From assembly GCF_000186225.1 (NCBI RefSeq), contig NC_014933.1:3844001-3908000 (forward strand): 64,000 bases of DNA, written 5' to 3'. The DNA comes from Bacteroides helcogenes P 36-108. Lineage in GTDB: Bacteria > Bacteroidota > Bacteroidia > Bacteroidales > Bacteroidaceae. A program made the position numbers and the translations under genes. The notes under the pieces were generated by a model. That model did not search any database and was not told the DNA's origin. It saw only the letters and a program-made list of their open reading frames with translations. Each line of letters starts with the position of its first letter. Within the stretch, counting starts at the first letter, position 1. Positions 45,230 to 54,655 of this stretch are shown in pieces.

Positions 45230-46369
45230 TTATCTTTTTCCATACATCCGTTCGTAATACTTCTGATAGTCACCACTGGTCACTTCTTCCACCCAGTCCT
45301 GATGGTTCAGATACCATTCGATGGTCTTCACAATGCCTGTCTCGAACTTTGTTTCAGGATACCAGCCAAGGGCATTGGTTATCTTCGTAGGATCAATGGC
45401 ATACCGTTGGTCGTGCCCCAGACGGTCTTTAACGAAAGTAATCAAATCTTCGTTTATCCAGTTGATGTCAATCTGGCCGTCACTACCCTTTTCTTTCTTT
45501 TTCAAAACTTCACGATATAGCGGTTCTTCTTCCATCAAACGGCGGATAGTGGAAATCGTAAGTTTCACAATTTCCAGATTGCTCTTTTCATTATGTCCGC
45601 CCACATTGTAAACTTCTCCTTCCGCACCTTTGCGTACTACGAGGTCGATAGCCTTACAATGATCCTCCACATACAGCCAGTCACGCACATTACTACCATC
45701 ACCATAAACCGGCAATTTTTTCCCTTCCAGTATATTCTTAATAATCAAAGGAATCAATTTCTCCGGAAAATGATAAGGGCCATAGTTGTTGGAACAGCGA
45801 GTGATGGTCACCGGCATTTTATAGGTATCATGATATGCCATTACTACCATATCGGCACTTGTCTTGGAGGCACTGTACGGGCTGTGAGGGCAAAGCGGTG
45901 TATGCTCTGTAAAATATCCTTCCGCACCCAGTGAACCGTAAACCTCGTCGGTAGATACTTGATGGTAACGTACGCCTTTACGCCAAGTGGGATAACCGGA
46001 TTCATCTTTACCTGTCACCCAAGCACGGCGGGCAGCATCCAGCAAGTTCTGCGTACCCAGAATATTGGTCATCAAGAAAAGTTGCGGATTCTCAATGCTG
46101 CGGTCAACGTGACTTTCAGCGGCGAAATTCACTACATAGTCAAATTTATATCTGGAAAAAAGTTCATCTGCAAGTACACGGTCGCAGATATCACCCTTCA
46201 CAAAGACACAACGTTCGTCATCAATGTCTCCGGCGATAGTACCCAAATTCCCTGCATAGGTCAAAGAATCCAAAATCACCACTTTAATGTCATTATGTTC
46301 AGCCAGAATATATTTGATATAATTGGCTCCGATAAATCCGGCAGCGCCGGTCACGAGATAAGTCTTCAT
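45230..46369 (-). CDS. rfbB: dTDP-glucose 4,6-dehydratase
   Basis: I chose ATG 46369 because the NAD-binding start (MKTYLVTGAAGFIGANYIK) begins there; an in-frame ATG at 46393 adds eight unlikely residues. The 379-residue enzyme turns dTDP-glucose into dTDP-4-keto-6-deoxyglucose, an early step to dTDP-rhamnose and other deoxy sugars. The GxxGxxG motif (residues 8-15), the YSASKTSADM catalytic Tyr/Lys motif near 170, and GDGSNVRDWLYVEDH near 240 are visible. It lies downstream of rfbA, which makes its substrate, with 85 bases between. rfbC and rfbD are not in the window. Confidence 0.94.
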   Translation of the reverse strand: MKTYLVTGAAGFIGANYIKYILAEHNDIKVVILDSLTYAGNLGTIAGDIDDERCVFVKGDICDRVLADELFSRYKFDYVVNFAAESHVDRSIENPQLFLMTNILGTQNLLDAARRAWVTGKDESGYPTWRKGVRYHQVSTDEVYGSLGAEGYFTEHTPLCPHSPYSASKTSADMVVMAYHDTYKMPVTITRCSNNYGPYHFPEKLIPLIIKNILEGKKLPVYGDGSNVRDWLYVEDHCKAIDLVVRKGAEGEVYNVGGHNEKSNLEIVKLTISTIRRLMEEEPLYREVLKKKEKGSDGQIDINWINEDLITFVKDRLGHDQRYAIDPTKITNALGWYPETKFETGIVKTIEWYLNHQDWVEEVTSGDYQKYYERMYGKR

Positions 46370-46454
46370 ATAATTACAAATTACTAATTGCAAATGAGTT
46401 CAGTATAATATGATAAAATAGGCCTCCTTCCCCTTTAGAGTAAAGAGAAAGCAT

Positions 46455-47327
46455 TCATCGCCGTGAGTCGGCAAGCTCCATCAGATACTTGCCGTATTCT
46501 GTCTTGCCAAGCTGTTCACCAAGACAATATAACCGGTCAATATCTATCCAGCCCTTACGCCAGGCAATCTCTTCTATGCAACTGACACGAAATCCTTGGC
46601 GGTTTTGTATAGTGGCAACAAAGTTGCTTGCTTCGAGCAAACTGTCACAGTTGCCTGTATCAAGCCATGCAAAACCACGTCCGAAAAGCTCCACTTTCAA
46701 TGTTCCTTCTTCCAAATAGAGGCGGTTTAAGTCGGTAATCTCATATTCACCACGGGCAGAAGGCTTCAAAGCGGCAGCCTTGGCTGTAACGGTGGAATCA
46801 TAGAAGTAAAGTCCCGGAACGGCATAGTTGCTTTTAGGCTTCACAGGTTTTTCTTCAAGGGAAATGGCCTTTCCATCGGCATCAAATTCCACTACCCCAT
46901 AAGCACGGGGATCTTTTACATAATAACCGAAGATACAAGCCCCTTTCTCGATGGAAGCGGCACGCTTCAGCATGGCTGAAAAGCCTTGCCCATAAAACAT
47001 ATTATCACCTAATATCAGACATCCGGATTCGCCGTTCAGAAATTCCGCACCCAAAACAAATGCCTGCGCAAGCCCGTTGGGGTGTTCTTGTATCTTGTAA
47101 GAGAAAGACATTCCAAGTTCTTCACCTGTTCCCAACAATTCACGGAACATAGGCAAATCCCGCGGAGTAGAAATTATAAGGATTTCACGTATTCCCGCAA
47201 GCATCAGAGTAGAAAGCGGGTAATAAATCATGGGTTTATCGTAAACAGGCATTATTTGTTTGGAAATAGCCTTGGACAAAGGGTAGAGACGGGTGGCACT
47301 GCCACCGGCGAGAATAATTCCTTTCAT
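46455..47327 (-). CDS. rfbA: Glucose-1-phosphate thymidylyltransferase
   Basis: The 290-residue enzyme makes dTDP-glucose from glucose-1-phosphate and dTTP, the first step toward dTDP-rhamnose for surface polysaccharides. Signs are the nucleotide-binding start [20 protein letters not shown], then [30 protein letters not shown] near 108-118 and [20 protein letters not shown] near 162-181. Its length fits the short RmlA type. It begins the two-gene unit rfbA-rfbB. Confidence 0.95.
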   Translation of the reverse strand: MKGIILAGGSATRLYPLSKAISKQIMPVYDKPMIYYPLSTLMLAGIREILIISTPRDLPMFRELLGTGEELGMSFSYKIQEHPNGLAQAFVLGAEFLNGESGCLILGDNMFYGQGFSAMLKRAASIEKGACIFGYYVKDPRAYGVVEFDADGKAISLEEKPVKPKSNYAVPGLYFYDSTVTAKAAALKPSARGEYEITDLNRLYLEEGTLKVELFGRGFAWLDTGNCDSLLEASNFVATIQNRQGFRVSCIEEIAWRKGWIDIDRLYCLGEQLGKTEYGKYLMELADSRR

Positions 47328-47417
47328 ATTTCAGTTCTTTTGGTTTCTATAAAATCAATAGGAGAATAAAATAAGAAGGAGGACGATGCCCCACGGCTCT
47401 TGGTGCTATTCAGCCTA

Positions 47418-47448
47418 CAAAGATAATGTAATCACTGCGGAGCACAAA
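47418..47448 (-). promoter_or_regulatory. Promoter of rfbA
   Basis: On the minus strand, TTTG (47445-47448), 19-base spacer, then TATCTTTG (47418-47425): a full Bacteroidales consensus. Leader of about 85 bases. Confidence 0.6.
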
Positions 47449-47622
47449 ATATTTTAATTTATTTTTAAGTAAGCAATACCATCAGAAGCCATTTATACCA
47501 TGAGGCTGATAAATGGAACACATATAAAAATGGCAGTTCCGCAAAATTTTGATTATATGCAAACTTTAAACAGGCGAACAAGCACTTATATAAATATTTG
47601 ATATAAATAATTAAGGAACGCC

Positions 47623-47652
47623 TTGTGATATTATAAAATATATCTATATTTG
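47623..47652 (+). promoter_or_regulatory. Promoter of TPR histidine kinase
   Basis: TTG (47623-47625), 19-base spacer, TATATTTG (47645-47652), 25 bases before the start codon. Confidence 0.6.
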
Positions 47653-47677
47653 TACGCTTTACTGAAACAGAATAATT

Positions 47678-49636
47678 ATGAAACAGCGAGCAACCATTGT
47701 TTTCATATCTTTTCTCTCCTTACTCCTATCCGGCTGCAGGTCGGAAACTTCTCACAGCACAGTTCATGCTCAGCAATTTCCGACAGACAGTACAATATTT
47801 TCCTGCCACAACATTGAAAAGCTAAAGCAAAAAGAAGACAGTTTCATCAGTATAGGAGATCGTCACAATGAACTGCTGGCAAAATTCACATTAGGAAAAC
47901 GGTTGCGCGAAACATCCAAGTTTGAAGAAGCCATCAATTACCACCAAGCTGCGCTGACACTGGCAGAAGAATTGCGCGATACCATGGAAATCATCAATAC
48001 CCTGAATCAGATCGGCACTAACTTCCGCCGTATAGGAAATTTGGAAGAAGCCTCCAGCTATTTATACAAAGGACTGTCATATTACAAACAATATAGCCGC
48101 AAAAACAATAAGCAAACCCAGAAAAGCATGATTTCCATTTTAAACGGCATTGGCAATGTACAGAAAGAACTGAATAATCCGGAAGCAGCGCTAACCCTGT
48201 TTTTCAGAGCCTTGCAGGAGGAAGAAAAAACAGGCAATACACTGGGAAAGGCCATTAATTATGCCAACATCGGCAGTACATACGAAATCATGGGAAAAAA
48301 TGATTCAGCACGAGTGTTCTACCAGCATTCAATGGCTGCCAACCGGGAAATAAATTCTAAAGTAGGGATAGGGCTCTGCCACATTGCATTCGGAAATATG
48401 TATGGCAAAGAAGGTAAAAAAGAAGATGCCTTGAGGGAATACAAAAATGCCTATGAGATTCTGCTATCCGCAAATGACCATTGGCACTGGCTCATCAGCG
48501 CTACCTCCATTGTACGAATATACTTGGAGAAGAACGATCTGCAAGCTGCCGACAAGTATCTCAACGAATGTGTCGCCGAAATCAGGCAAATGAAATCCTT
48601 ACGCGGTTTACGTGAAGTTTATGAACTCAAATCACAATACAACGAACAAAAAGGCCTGTATGCCGAGGCGTTGAAGAACTACAAACAGGCTATGCTCTAT
48701 GACGATAGTCTGAAAAGCGAAAAGTCATTGAACCACATACACAACCAGTTAATAAAATTTGAACGCGAAACAAGCAAGCGGGAAGCCGACATAATTCGAT
48801 CCGAAAAAGAAAGCCAGCGAAAATCTTATCTGATTGTTATCTTATGCTTGATTATAGGAGCTGCCCTGATTATTGTGTTTGTATTGCAAATACACTTACG
48901 TCTGCGCCGTCGGGGCATACTGGAACTGAAAAAGAAGAATGAAGAACTGTCTGCAATGAATCATCGGGCGGAAAAAGCCGAACAAATAAAAAACACTTTC
49001 ATACGGAATATCAGCCATGAGATACGAACTCCTCTAAATGCCATTTCCGGCTTCTCGCAGGTGATAGCCTCCGATCCGGAACTGAACATGGAAGAACGCC
49101 AAGGCTTTTCTGAGTTGATCATAAAGAACACGGACTTGCTGACCAAGCTGGTGAACGACATTTTGGAGTTAGGTAACATGGGAACAAGCAAAATACAAAT
49201 ACACAAAGCAGAAGTATCGGCCCAAGAAATTATAAAGGAATTATCCCGTCAAATGATAACTCATGTCCCACAGGGAGTAAGACTGAAGCTAAGTTTTCCA
49301 CAACAAGAAATCAAAGTCCTTACCGACAAACTGCGCCTGAAACAGATATTACAAAACCTCATCTCCAATGCGTGCAAAAATACAAATGAAGGCAGTATCA
49401 GCCTCAGCGTGCAAAAAACAGCATCTTGCGTCATGTTTACGGTCACCGATACAGGATGCGGCATTCCATCCGAAAAAGCAGACAGCATCTTCGGTGAGTT
49501 TGAAAAGTTAGACAACTACAAGCAAGGAGCAGGAATAGGACTAAGTATCTGTCGGATGATAGCCGAAGCTTTGGATGCCCGGATTTATCTGGACAAACAA
49601 TATACCAATGGCGCCCGTTTTGTTGTGGAGATATGA
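47678..49636 (+). CDS. TPR sensor histidine kinase, possible lipoprotein
   Basis: The 652-residue protein starts with a lipoprotein-like signal ending LSGC (Cys20). Residues 40-360 hold TPR repeats (EEAINYHQAALTLAEELRDT, EEASSYLYKGLSYYKQY, AINYANIGSTYEIMGKNDSA). A membrane helix lies at about 387-408. The kinase part has the HisKA motif with His447 (RNISHEIRTPLNAISGF) and an ATPase domain (LISNACKNTNEGSISL, VTDTGCGIPSEKA, GAGIGLSICRMIAE). There is no response-regulator gene next to it, so its partner is elsewhere. The TPR part would be outside the inner membrane and sense a protein or peptide. Confidence 0.9.
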   Translation: MKQRATIVFISFLSLLLSGCRSETSHSTVHAQQFPTDSTIFSCHNIEKLKQKEDSFISIGDRHNELLAKFTLGKRLRETSKFEEAINYHQAALTLAEELRDTMEIINTLNQIGTNFRRIGNLEEASSYLYKGLSYYKQYSRKNNKQTQKSMISILNGIGNVQKELNNPEAALTLFFRALQEEEKTGNTLGKAINYANIGSTYEIMGKNDSARVFYQHSMAANREINSKVGIGLCHIAFGNMYGKEGKKEDALREYKNAYEILLSANDHWHWLISATSIVRIYLEKNDLQAADKYLNECVAEIRQMKSLRGLREVYELKSQYNEQKGLYAEALKNYKQAMLYDDSLKSEKSLNHIHNQLIKFERETSKREADIIRSEKESQRKSYLIVILCLIIGAALIIVFVLQIHLRLRRRGILELKKKNEELSAMNHRAEKAEQIKNTFIRNISHEIRTPLNAISGFSQVIASDPELNMEERQGFSELIIKNTDLLTKLVNDILELGNMGTSKIQIHKAEVSAQEIIKELSRQMITHVPQGVRLKLSFPQQEIKVLTDKLRLKQILQNLISNACKNTNEGSISLSVQKTASCVMFTVTDTGCGIPSEKADSIFGEFEKLDNYKQGAGIGLSICRMIAEALDARIYLDKQYTNGARFVVEI

Positions 49637-49642
49637 AAGTTC

Positions 49643-50134
49643 TCAGCCTGCCAACTCTATAACCTCAAGGTCCTTGAAAACACCATTATCCACTGCAAAG
49701 CGAACCAACGTGCGCACTTTATGGAAACCGGAAATACCAGCCGCCCCCGGATTGATATGAAGCATATCCAGCGTTTTGTCATACTTCACCTTTAATATAT
49801 GGGAATGTCCGCTGATAAACAACTTGGGCGGATGCACCAAAATGCTGCCTTTAATGGAAGGATCATAATTACCGGGATAGCCACCGATATGCTTCATCAA
49901 GACTTCAGCCCCATCCACAGTGAAACGCAATATCTGTGGATAAAGACTGCGGATTTCCTGTCCGTCTATATTGCCATACACTGCCCTAAACGTACGGAAA
50001 GCCGCCAGTCGCTGTGCCACCTCCAGTGATCCTATATCACCCGCATGCCATATCTCATCGCACGATTCAAAATATTGCAGATACTTCTCGTCCCAATAAG
50101 AGTGTGTATCTGATAATAAACCAATTTTTGTCAT
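49643..50134 (-). CDS. YfcE/MJ0936-family metallophosphoesterase
   Basis: The 163-residue enzyme has all motifs of the small calcineurin-like phosphodiesterases: LLSDTHS (residues 6-12), WHAGDIGS near 29-36, VYGNIDG near 52-58, and ISGHSHI near 106-112. These bind two metals and cut phosphodiester bonds; the natural substrate of this subgroup is uncertain. It ends 6 bases from the convergent kinase gene and shares an upstream region with ppk1. Confidence 0.9.
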   Translation of the reverse strand: MTKIGLLSDTHSYWDEKYLQYFESCDEIWHAGDIGSLEVAQRLAAFRTFRAVYGNIDGQEIRSLYPQILRFTVDGAEVLMKHIGGYPGNYDPSIKGSILVHPPKLFISGHSHILKVKYDKTLDMLHINPGAAGISGFHKVRTLVRFAVDNGVFKDLEVIELAG

Positions 50135-50141
50135 TCTTCTA

Positions 50142-50172
50142 TTGTTTATTAGAACAAAGGTAATTATATTTG
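50142..50172 (+). promoter_or_regulatory. Promoter of ppk1
   Basis: TTG (50142-50144), 20-base spacer, TATATTTG (50165-50172), 42 bases before the ppk1 start. Confidence 0.6.
50155..50162 (-). promoter_or_regulatory. Possible -7 element of phosphoesterase gene
   Basis: Minus-strand TACCTTTG, 20 bases before the phosphoesterase start; it lies inside the spacer of the ppk1 promoter. Confidence 0.45.
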
Positions 50173-50214
50173 GGAAAAGTTTATCCGATGATTTATCATT
50201 AAACCTTAAATTCC

Positions 50215-52275
50215 ATGGAAAACAGATATTTCAAACGTGACATCAGTTGGCTGTCATTCAACTACCGCGTACTGCTGGAAGCCGAAGATGATACATTGCC
50301 GCTGTATGAGCGCATCAATTTTATTTCGATATACTCCTCAAACTTGGAAGAGTTCTATAAAATACGCGTGGCAGATCATAAAGCGATAGCAACGGGAGCC
50401 GTGCAAAATGATGAAGAGTCTGTGCAGTCCGCCATTGAATTGGTAGAAGAAATCAACAACGAAGTAAACCGTCAGTTAGAGGAACGTATCCGTATCTATG
50501 AAGAGAAGATACTGCCCGCCTTGCGCAAGCATCATATTGTATTTTATCAAAGCCGTAATGTAGAACCTTTCCACAAAGAGTTTCTACGTGACTTTTTCCG
50601 CGAAGAGATCTTCCCGTATCTGGCCCCCGTTCCGGTAAGTAAAGACAAAGTTACATCATTCTTACGTGACAACCGGCTTTACCTTGCCATACGCCTGCAT
50701 CAAAAAGATATATCCGGCAACTCCTCCGACCACACACAATACTTTGTAATGAAGCTGCCTTATAGCAAAGTTCCGCGCTTCATCGAGCTACCCAAAGTGG
50801 GAAAAAATTATTATTTGATGTTTATTGAAGACATCATTAAAGCCAATATAGATACGATCTTTCCCGGTTACGAAGTAGAAAGCAGTTATTGTATCAAGAT
50901 TTCACGCGATGCGGACATCCTGATAGACAATGCCGCCAATACGTCTGAAATCATTGAACAGGTGAAGACCAAAGTAAAGAAGCGCAAAATCGGAGATGTC
51001 TGCCGTTTTGTATATGACCGTGCCATGCCACAAGATTTTCTGGATTTTCTGGTAGATGCATACCACATAGACCGGCGTGAGTTGGTTCCGGGCGACAAAC
51101 ATCTCAATATGGAGGACTTGCGGCATCTGCCCAATCCCAGCCAGACCGTACGTCCCATCAAGAAACCTCAGCCCATGAAGTTGACCCGCCTGGACGAACG
51201 CGAATCAATCTTCAGGTATGTAGAAAAGAAAGACCTGTTGCTTCATTATCCATATCATTCTTTCGACCACTTCATACATTTCTTATATGAAGCGGTACAC
51301 GAACCTACCGTCAAGGAAATCATGGTCACCCAATACCGGGTAGCCGAGAACTCCACTGTAATCAACACTTTGATAGCCGCCGCACAAAACGGAAAGAAGG
51401 TTACTGTGTTCGTAGAACTGAAAGCGCGGTTTGATGAAGAGAACAACCTTGCCACAGCCGAAATGATGAAGGCTGCCGGCATCAATATCATCTACAGCAT
51501 ACCCGGTCTGAAAGTTCATGCCAAAGTTGCTCTTATACTGTGTCGCAACAAAGAAGGCCACAAAATGACCAGTTATGCTTATATCAGCACCGGCAATTTC
51601 AATGAAAAAACCGCCACTCTCTATGCAGACAGCGGATTGTTCACCTGCAATCCGATTATTGTCAATGACCTGCATAACTTATTCCGCACACTGCAAGGGA
51701 AAGAGAATCCCGTCTTCCACCGTCTGCTCGTAGCACGGTTCAACCTGATACCGGAACTGAACCGCTTGATAAATCACGAAATAAAATTGGTTCGAGACGG
51801 GAAGCGTGGCAGAATTATCCTCAAGATGAACGCCCTGCAAGATCCCGCCATGATAGAACGCCTTTACGAAGCCTCACAGGCAGGTGTTGAAATAGACTTG
51901 ATTGTGCGCGGCATCTGTTGCCTTATTCCCGGACAAACATACAGCCGTAACATAAAGATTACCCGCATTGTGGATACTTTCCTCGAACATGCCCGTATAT
52001 GGTATTTCGGCAATGGAGGCGATCCAAAGCTCTTTCTGGGCTCACCGGACTGGATGCGACGTAACCTCTATCGCCGCATCGAAGCTGTAACCCCCATACT
52101 GGATTCGGATTTAAAGCAGGAATTGACAGACATGCTCTCCATACAACTGTCCGATAAACGGAAAGCCTGTTTTGTGGATGAGCATTTACGTAATCGTTGG
52201 AAATCCGTCCATCCTCAAAAAGAAAAGATACGTTCACAATACACTTTCTATGAATATCTGAAAGAAAGATTGTAA
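50215..52275 (+). CDS. ppk1: Polyphosphate kinase 1
   Basis: The 686-residue enzyme makes polyphosphate from ATP. The usual four-domain plan is present: N-terminal (KRDISWLSFNYRVLLEAEDD), head domain, and two catalytic domains. The catalytic His lies in GLKVHAKVALILC (near residue 436), followed by YAYISTGNFNEKTA. A second conserved His is in TFLEHARIWYFGNGG near 597. The next gene is a phosphate transporter, so the two join uptake and storage of phosphate. Confidence 0.95.
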   Translation: MENRYFKRDISWLSFNYRVLLEAEDDTLPLYERINFISIYSSNLEEFYKIRVADHKAIATGAVQNDEESVQSAIELVEEINNEVNRQLEERIRIYEEKILPALRKHHIVFYQSRNVEPFHKEFLRDFFREEIFPYLAPVPVSKDKVTSFLRDNRLYLAIRLHQKDISGNSSDHTQYFVMKLPYSKVPRFIELPKVGKNYYLMFIEDIIKANIDTIFPGYEVESSYCIKISRDADILIDNAANTSEIIEQVKTKVKKRKIGDVCRFVYDRAMPQDFLDFLVDAYHIDRRELVPGDKHLNMEDLRHLPNPSQTVRPIKKPQPMKLTRLDERESIFRYVEKKDLLLHYPYHSFDHFIHFLYEAVHEPTVKEIMVTQYRVAENSTVINTLIAAAQNGKKVTVFVELKARFDEENNLATAEMMKAAGINIIYSIPGLKVHAKVALILCRNKEGHKMTSYAYISTGNFNEKTATLYADSGLFTCNPIIVNDLHNLFRTLQGKENPVFHRLLVARFNLIPELNRLINHEIKLVRDGKRGRIILKMNALQDPAMIERLYEASQAGVEIDLIVRGICCLIPGQTYSRNIKITRIVDTFLEHARIWYFGNGGDPKLFLGSPDWMRRNLYRRIEAVTPILDSDLKQELTDMLSIQLSDKRKACFVDEHLRNRWKSVHPQKEKIRSQYTFYEYLKERL

Positions 52276-52351
52276 TACGGATGTAATATGTATGACATTT
52301 CCCTGCAACACGGTTTACGTTCCTTTGCAGCCAGAAATAAAATACATATTT

Positions 52352-54592
52352 ATGGAAACAATCTACTTATGCATCGTCATCTTCCTGTTCGTGCTCGCGG
52401 TATTCGATCTCGTGGTGGGCGTCAGCAATGATGCGGTGAACTTTCTCCAATCGGCTGTCGGGGCAAAGGCAGCATCTTTCAAAACGATACTGTTCATTGC
52501 TGGTATCGGTGTCTTTGTCGGAGCTTCTTTAAGTAACGGCATGATGGACATCGCACGCCACGGCATCTATCAGCCAGAACATTTTTACTTTGCCGAAATA
52601 ATGTGCATATTGCTGGCGGTGATGCTGACAGACGTCGTATTACTGGATGTCTTCAATACGATGGGGATGCCTACTTCCACCACCGTATCTATGGTATTCG
52701 AACTTCTGGGAGGTACGTTTGCACTGGCACTTATCAAAGTGCAAGGCAATGATCTGGGATTTGGCGACCTTATCAATACAGACAAAGCACTGTCTGTCAT
52801 TATGGGTATCTTCGTATCTGTTGCCATTGCATTTTTCTTCGGTATGCTGGTGCAGTGGATCGCACGTATCGTGTTCACCTTTAATTATAAAAAGCATATC
52901 AAGTACAGCATTGCTCTTTTTGGAGGCATCGCAGCAACCAGCATTATCTACTTCATGCTGTTCAAAGGGCTGAAAGACAGTTCGTTCATGACTCCCGAAA
53001 ACAAGCTTTGGCTTCAAGAAAACACATTGATGCTATTAGGAATCACATTTGTATCCTTCACCATCCTGATGCAGATATTACATTGGTGCAAAGTTAACAT
53101 TTTTCGCATTGTGGTGCTTTTAGGTACGTTTGCCCTGGCTCTCGCTTTTGCCGGAAACGACTTGGTGAACTTTATCGGAGTACCTCTTGCCGGATATTCC
53201 TCTTTCATGGATTATATAGCTAACGGAACAGCCGCCGGGCCTGATGGTTTCCTAATGACCTCTCTGCAAGGTTCGGCCAAAACACCCTGGTATTTTCTTT
53301 TCGGAGCAGGCGCCATTATGGTATATGCACTTTGTACCTCCAAGAAAGCACACAATGTAATTAAAACCTCCGTTGACCTTGCACGTCAGGATGAAGGCGA
53401 AGAAAACTTCGGCAGCACTCCGATAGCCCGCACATTGGTACGGTTCAGCATGAATCTGGGTAACGGCCTTGCCAAGATAATGCCCGAAAACAGCAAACAA
53501 TGGATAGAAACACGTTTCCGTAAAGATGAAGCCATCATAGCCGACGGGGCCGCTTTCGACATGGTACGCGCATCTGTCAATCTTGTACTTGCCAGTCTGC
53601 TCATCGCACTGGGAACTTCACTGAAACTGCCTCTTTCCACTACTTATGTGACATTTATGGTTGCAATGGGTAGTTCACTTTCCGACCGTGCCTGGGGGCG
53701 CGACTCTGCCGTATTCCGCATCACAGGTGTACTGAGTGTCATTGGAGGCTGGTTCATCACTGCCGGAGCAGCATTTACCATCTGCTTTTTTGTAGCTCTG
53801 ATTATCCACTTCGGAGGAACCATTGCCATCATAGCACTTATAGCGCTGGCTGTATTCTCACTGATCCGCAGCCAGATGAGCTATAAAAAGCGCAAAGCAA
53901 AAGAGAAGGGCAATGAAACACTGAAACTGCTGATGCACAGTACCGACAAAGATGAAATCATAAAACTACTCCGCAAACATACCCGTGAGGAACTGACCAA
54001 GATCCTTGAATTTACGGAAGAGAATTTTGAACGTACTGTAACAGCATTTCTGCACGAAAATCTGCGCGGACTACGCCGTACCACAGGTTCGGTAAAATTC
54101 GAGAAACAACTTATCAAACAAATGAAACGTACGGGTACACTCGCCATGTGCCGTCTCGACAATAATACTGTACTGGAGAAAGGCCTTTACTATTATCAAG
54201 GCAACGACTTTGCCAGTGAATTGGTATATAGTGTGGGACGCCTCTGCGAACCATGTCTGGAACATATTGACAATAACTTCAAGCCTCTGGATGCCATTCA
54301 GAAAGGAGAGTTTGCCGATGTCACGGAAGATATTACTTCCCTGTTGCAGATATGCCGGCATAAATTGGCGGACAATGACTACAAAAACTTTGATGATGAA
54401 ATACGCAAAGCCAACGACCTTAACAGTCAGCTTGCACACCTGAAACATGAGGAGTTGCAGCGCATCCAGACACAGAGTGGCAGTATCAAGGTAAGCATGG
54501 TTTATCTGACCATGATACAAGAAGCCCAGAATGTAGTGACTTACACTATCAACCTGATGAAAGTAAGCCGCAAATTCCAAGCAGAAGAATAA
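52352..54592 (+). CDS. PiT-family phosphate transporter with PhoU-like end
   Basis: I chose ATG 52352 (METIYLCIVIFLFVL), which begins the first helix; an in-frame ATG at 52292 adds 20 residues without family support. The 746-residue protein has the two PiT signature repeats, GVSNDAVNFLQSAVG near 24-38 and AGNDLVNFIGVPLAGY near 269-284, and about 11 helices. After about residue 530 a soluble helical domain follows (ETLKLLMHSTDKDEIIKLL, then HLKHEELQRIQTQSGS) that resembles PhoU-like regulators of PiT systems. It lies 76 bases after ppk1. Confidence 0.9.
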   Translation: METIYLCIVIFLFVLAVFDLVVGVSNDAVNFLQSAVGAKAASFKTILFIAGIGVFVGASLSNGMMDIARHGIYQPEHFYFAEIMCILLAVMLTDVVLLDVFNTMGMPTSTTVSMVFELLGGTFALALIKVQGNDLGFGDLINTDKALSVIMGIFVSVAIAFFFGMLVQWIARIVFTFNYKKHIKYSIALFGGIAATSIIYFMLFKGLKDSSFMTPENKLWLQENTLMLLGITFVSFTILMQILHWCKVNIFRIVVLLGTFALALAFAGNDLVNFIGVPLAGYSSFMDYIANGTAAGPDGFLMTSLQGSAKTPWYFLFGAGAIMVYALCTSKKAHNVIKTSVDLARQDEGEENFGSTPIARTLVRFSMNLGNGLAKIMPENSKQWIETRFRKDEAIIADGAAFDMVRASVNLVLASLLIALGTSLKLPLSTTYVTFMVAMGSSLSDRAWGRDSAVFRITGVLSVIGGWFITAGAAFTICFFVALIIHFGGTIAIIALIALAVFSLIRSQMSYKKRKAKEKGNETLKLLMHSTDKDEIIKLLRKHTREELTKILEFTEENFERTVTAFLHENLRGLRRTTGSVKFEKQLIKQMKRTGTLAMCRLDNNTVLEKGLYYYQGNDFASELVYSVGRLCEPCLEHIDNNFKPLDAIQKGEFADVTEDITSLLQICRHKLADNDYKNFDDEIRKANDLNSQLAHLKHEELQRIQTQSGSIKVSMVYLTMIQEAQNVVTYTINLMKVSRKFQAEE

Positions 54593-54611
54593 AAGACATA
54601 CAAATTTAAGC

Positions 54612-54653
54612 AATGAAGGGCAGATTGAGAATTGACTCAATCTGCCCTTCATT
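54612..54653. terminator. Bidirectional terminator between pit and cca
   Basis: Eighteen-base perfect arms (54612-54629 and 54636-54653) around AATTGA, in the 63-bp gap between two convergent genes; a CTTC-rich tail follows rather than a clean T-run. Confidence 0.7.
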
Positions 54654-54655
54654 CT

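Larger units (their letters stand above)
47328..47677. other. 350-bp divergent promoter region
   Basis: AT-rich gap between rfbA (minus) and the TPR histidine kinase (plus), with one good promoter on each strand. No gene is seen. Confidence 0.7.
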
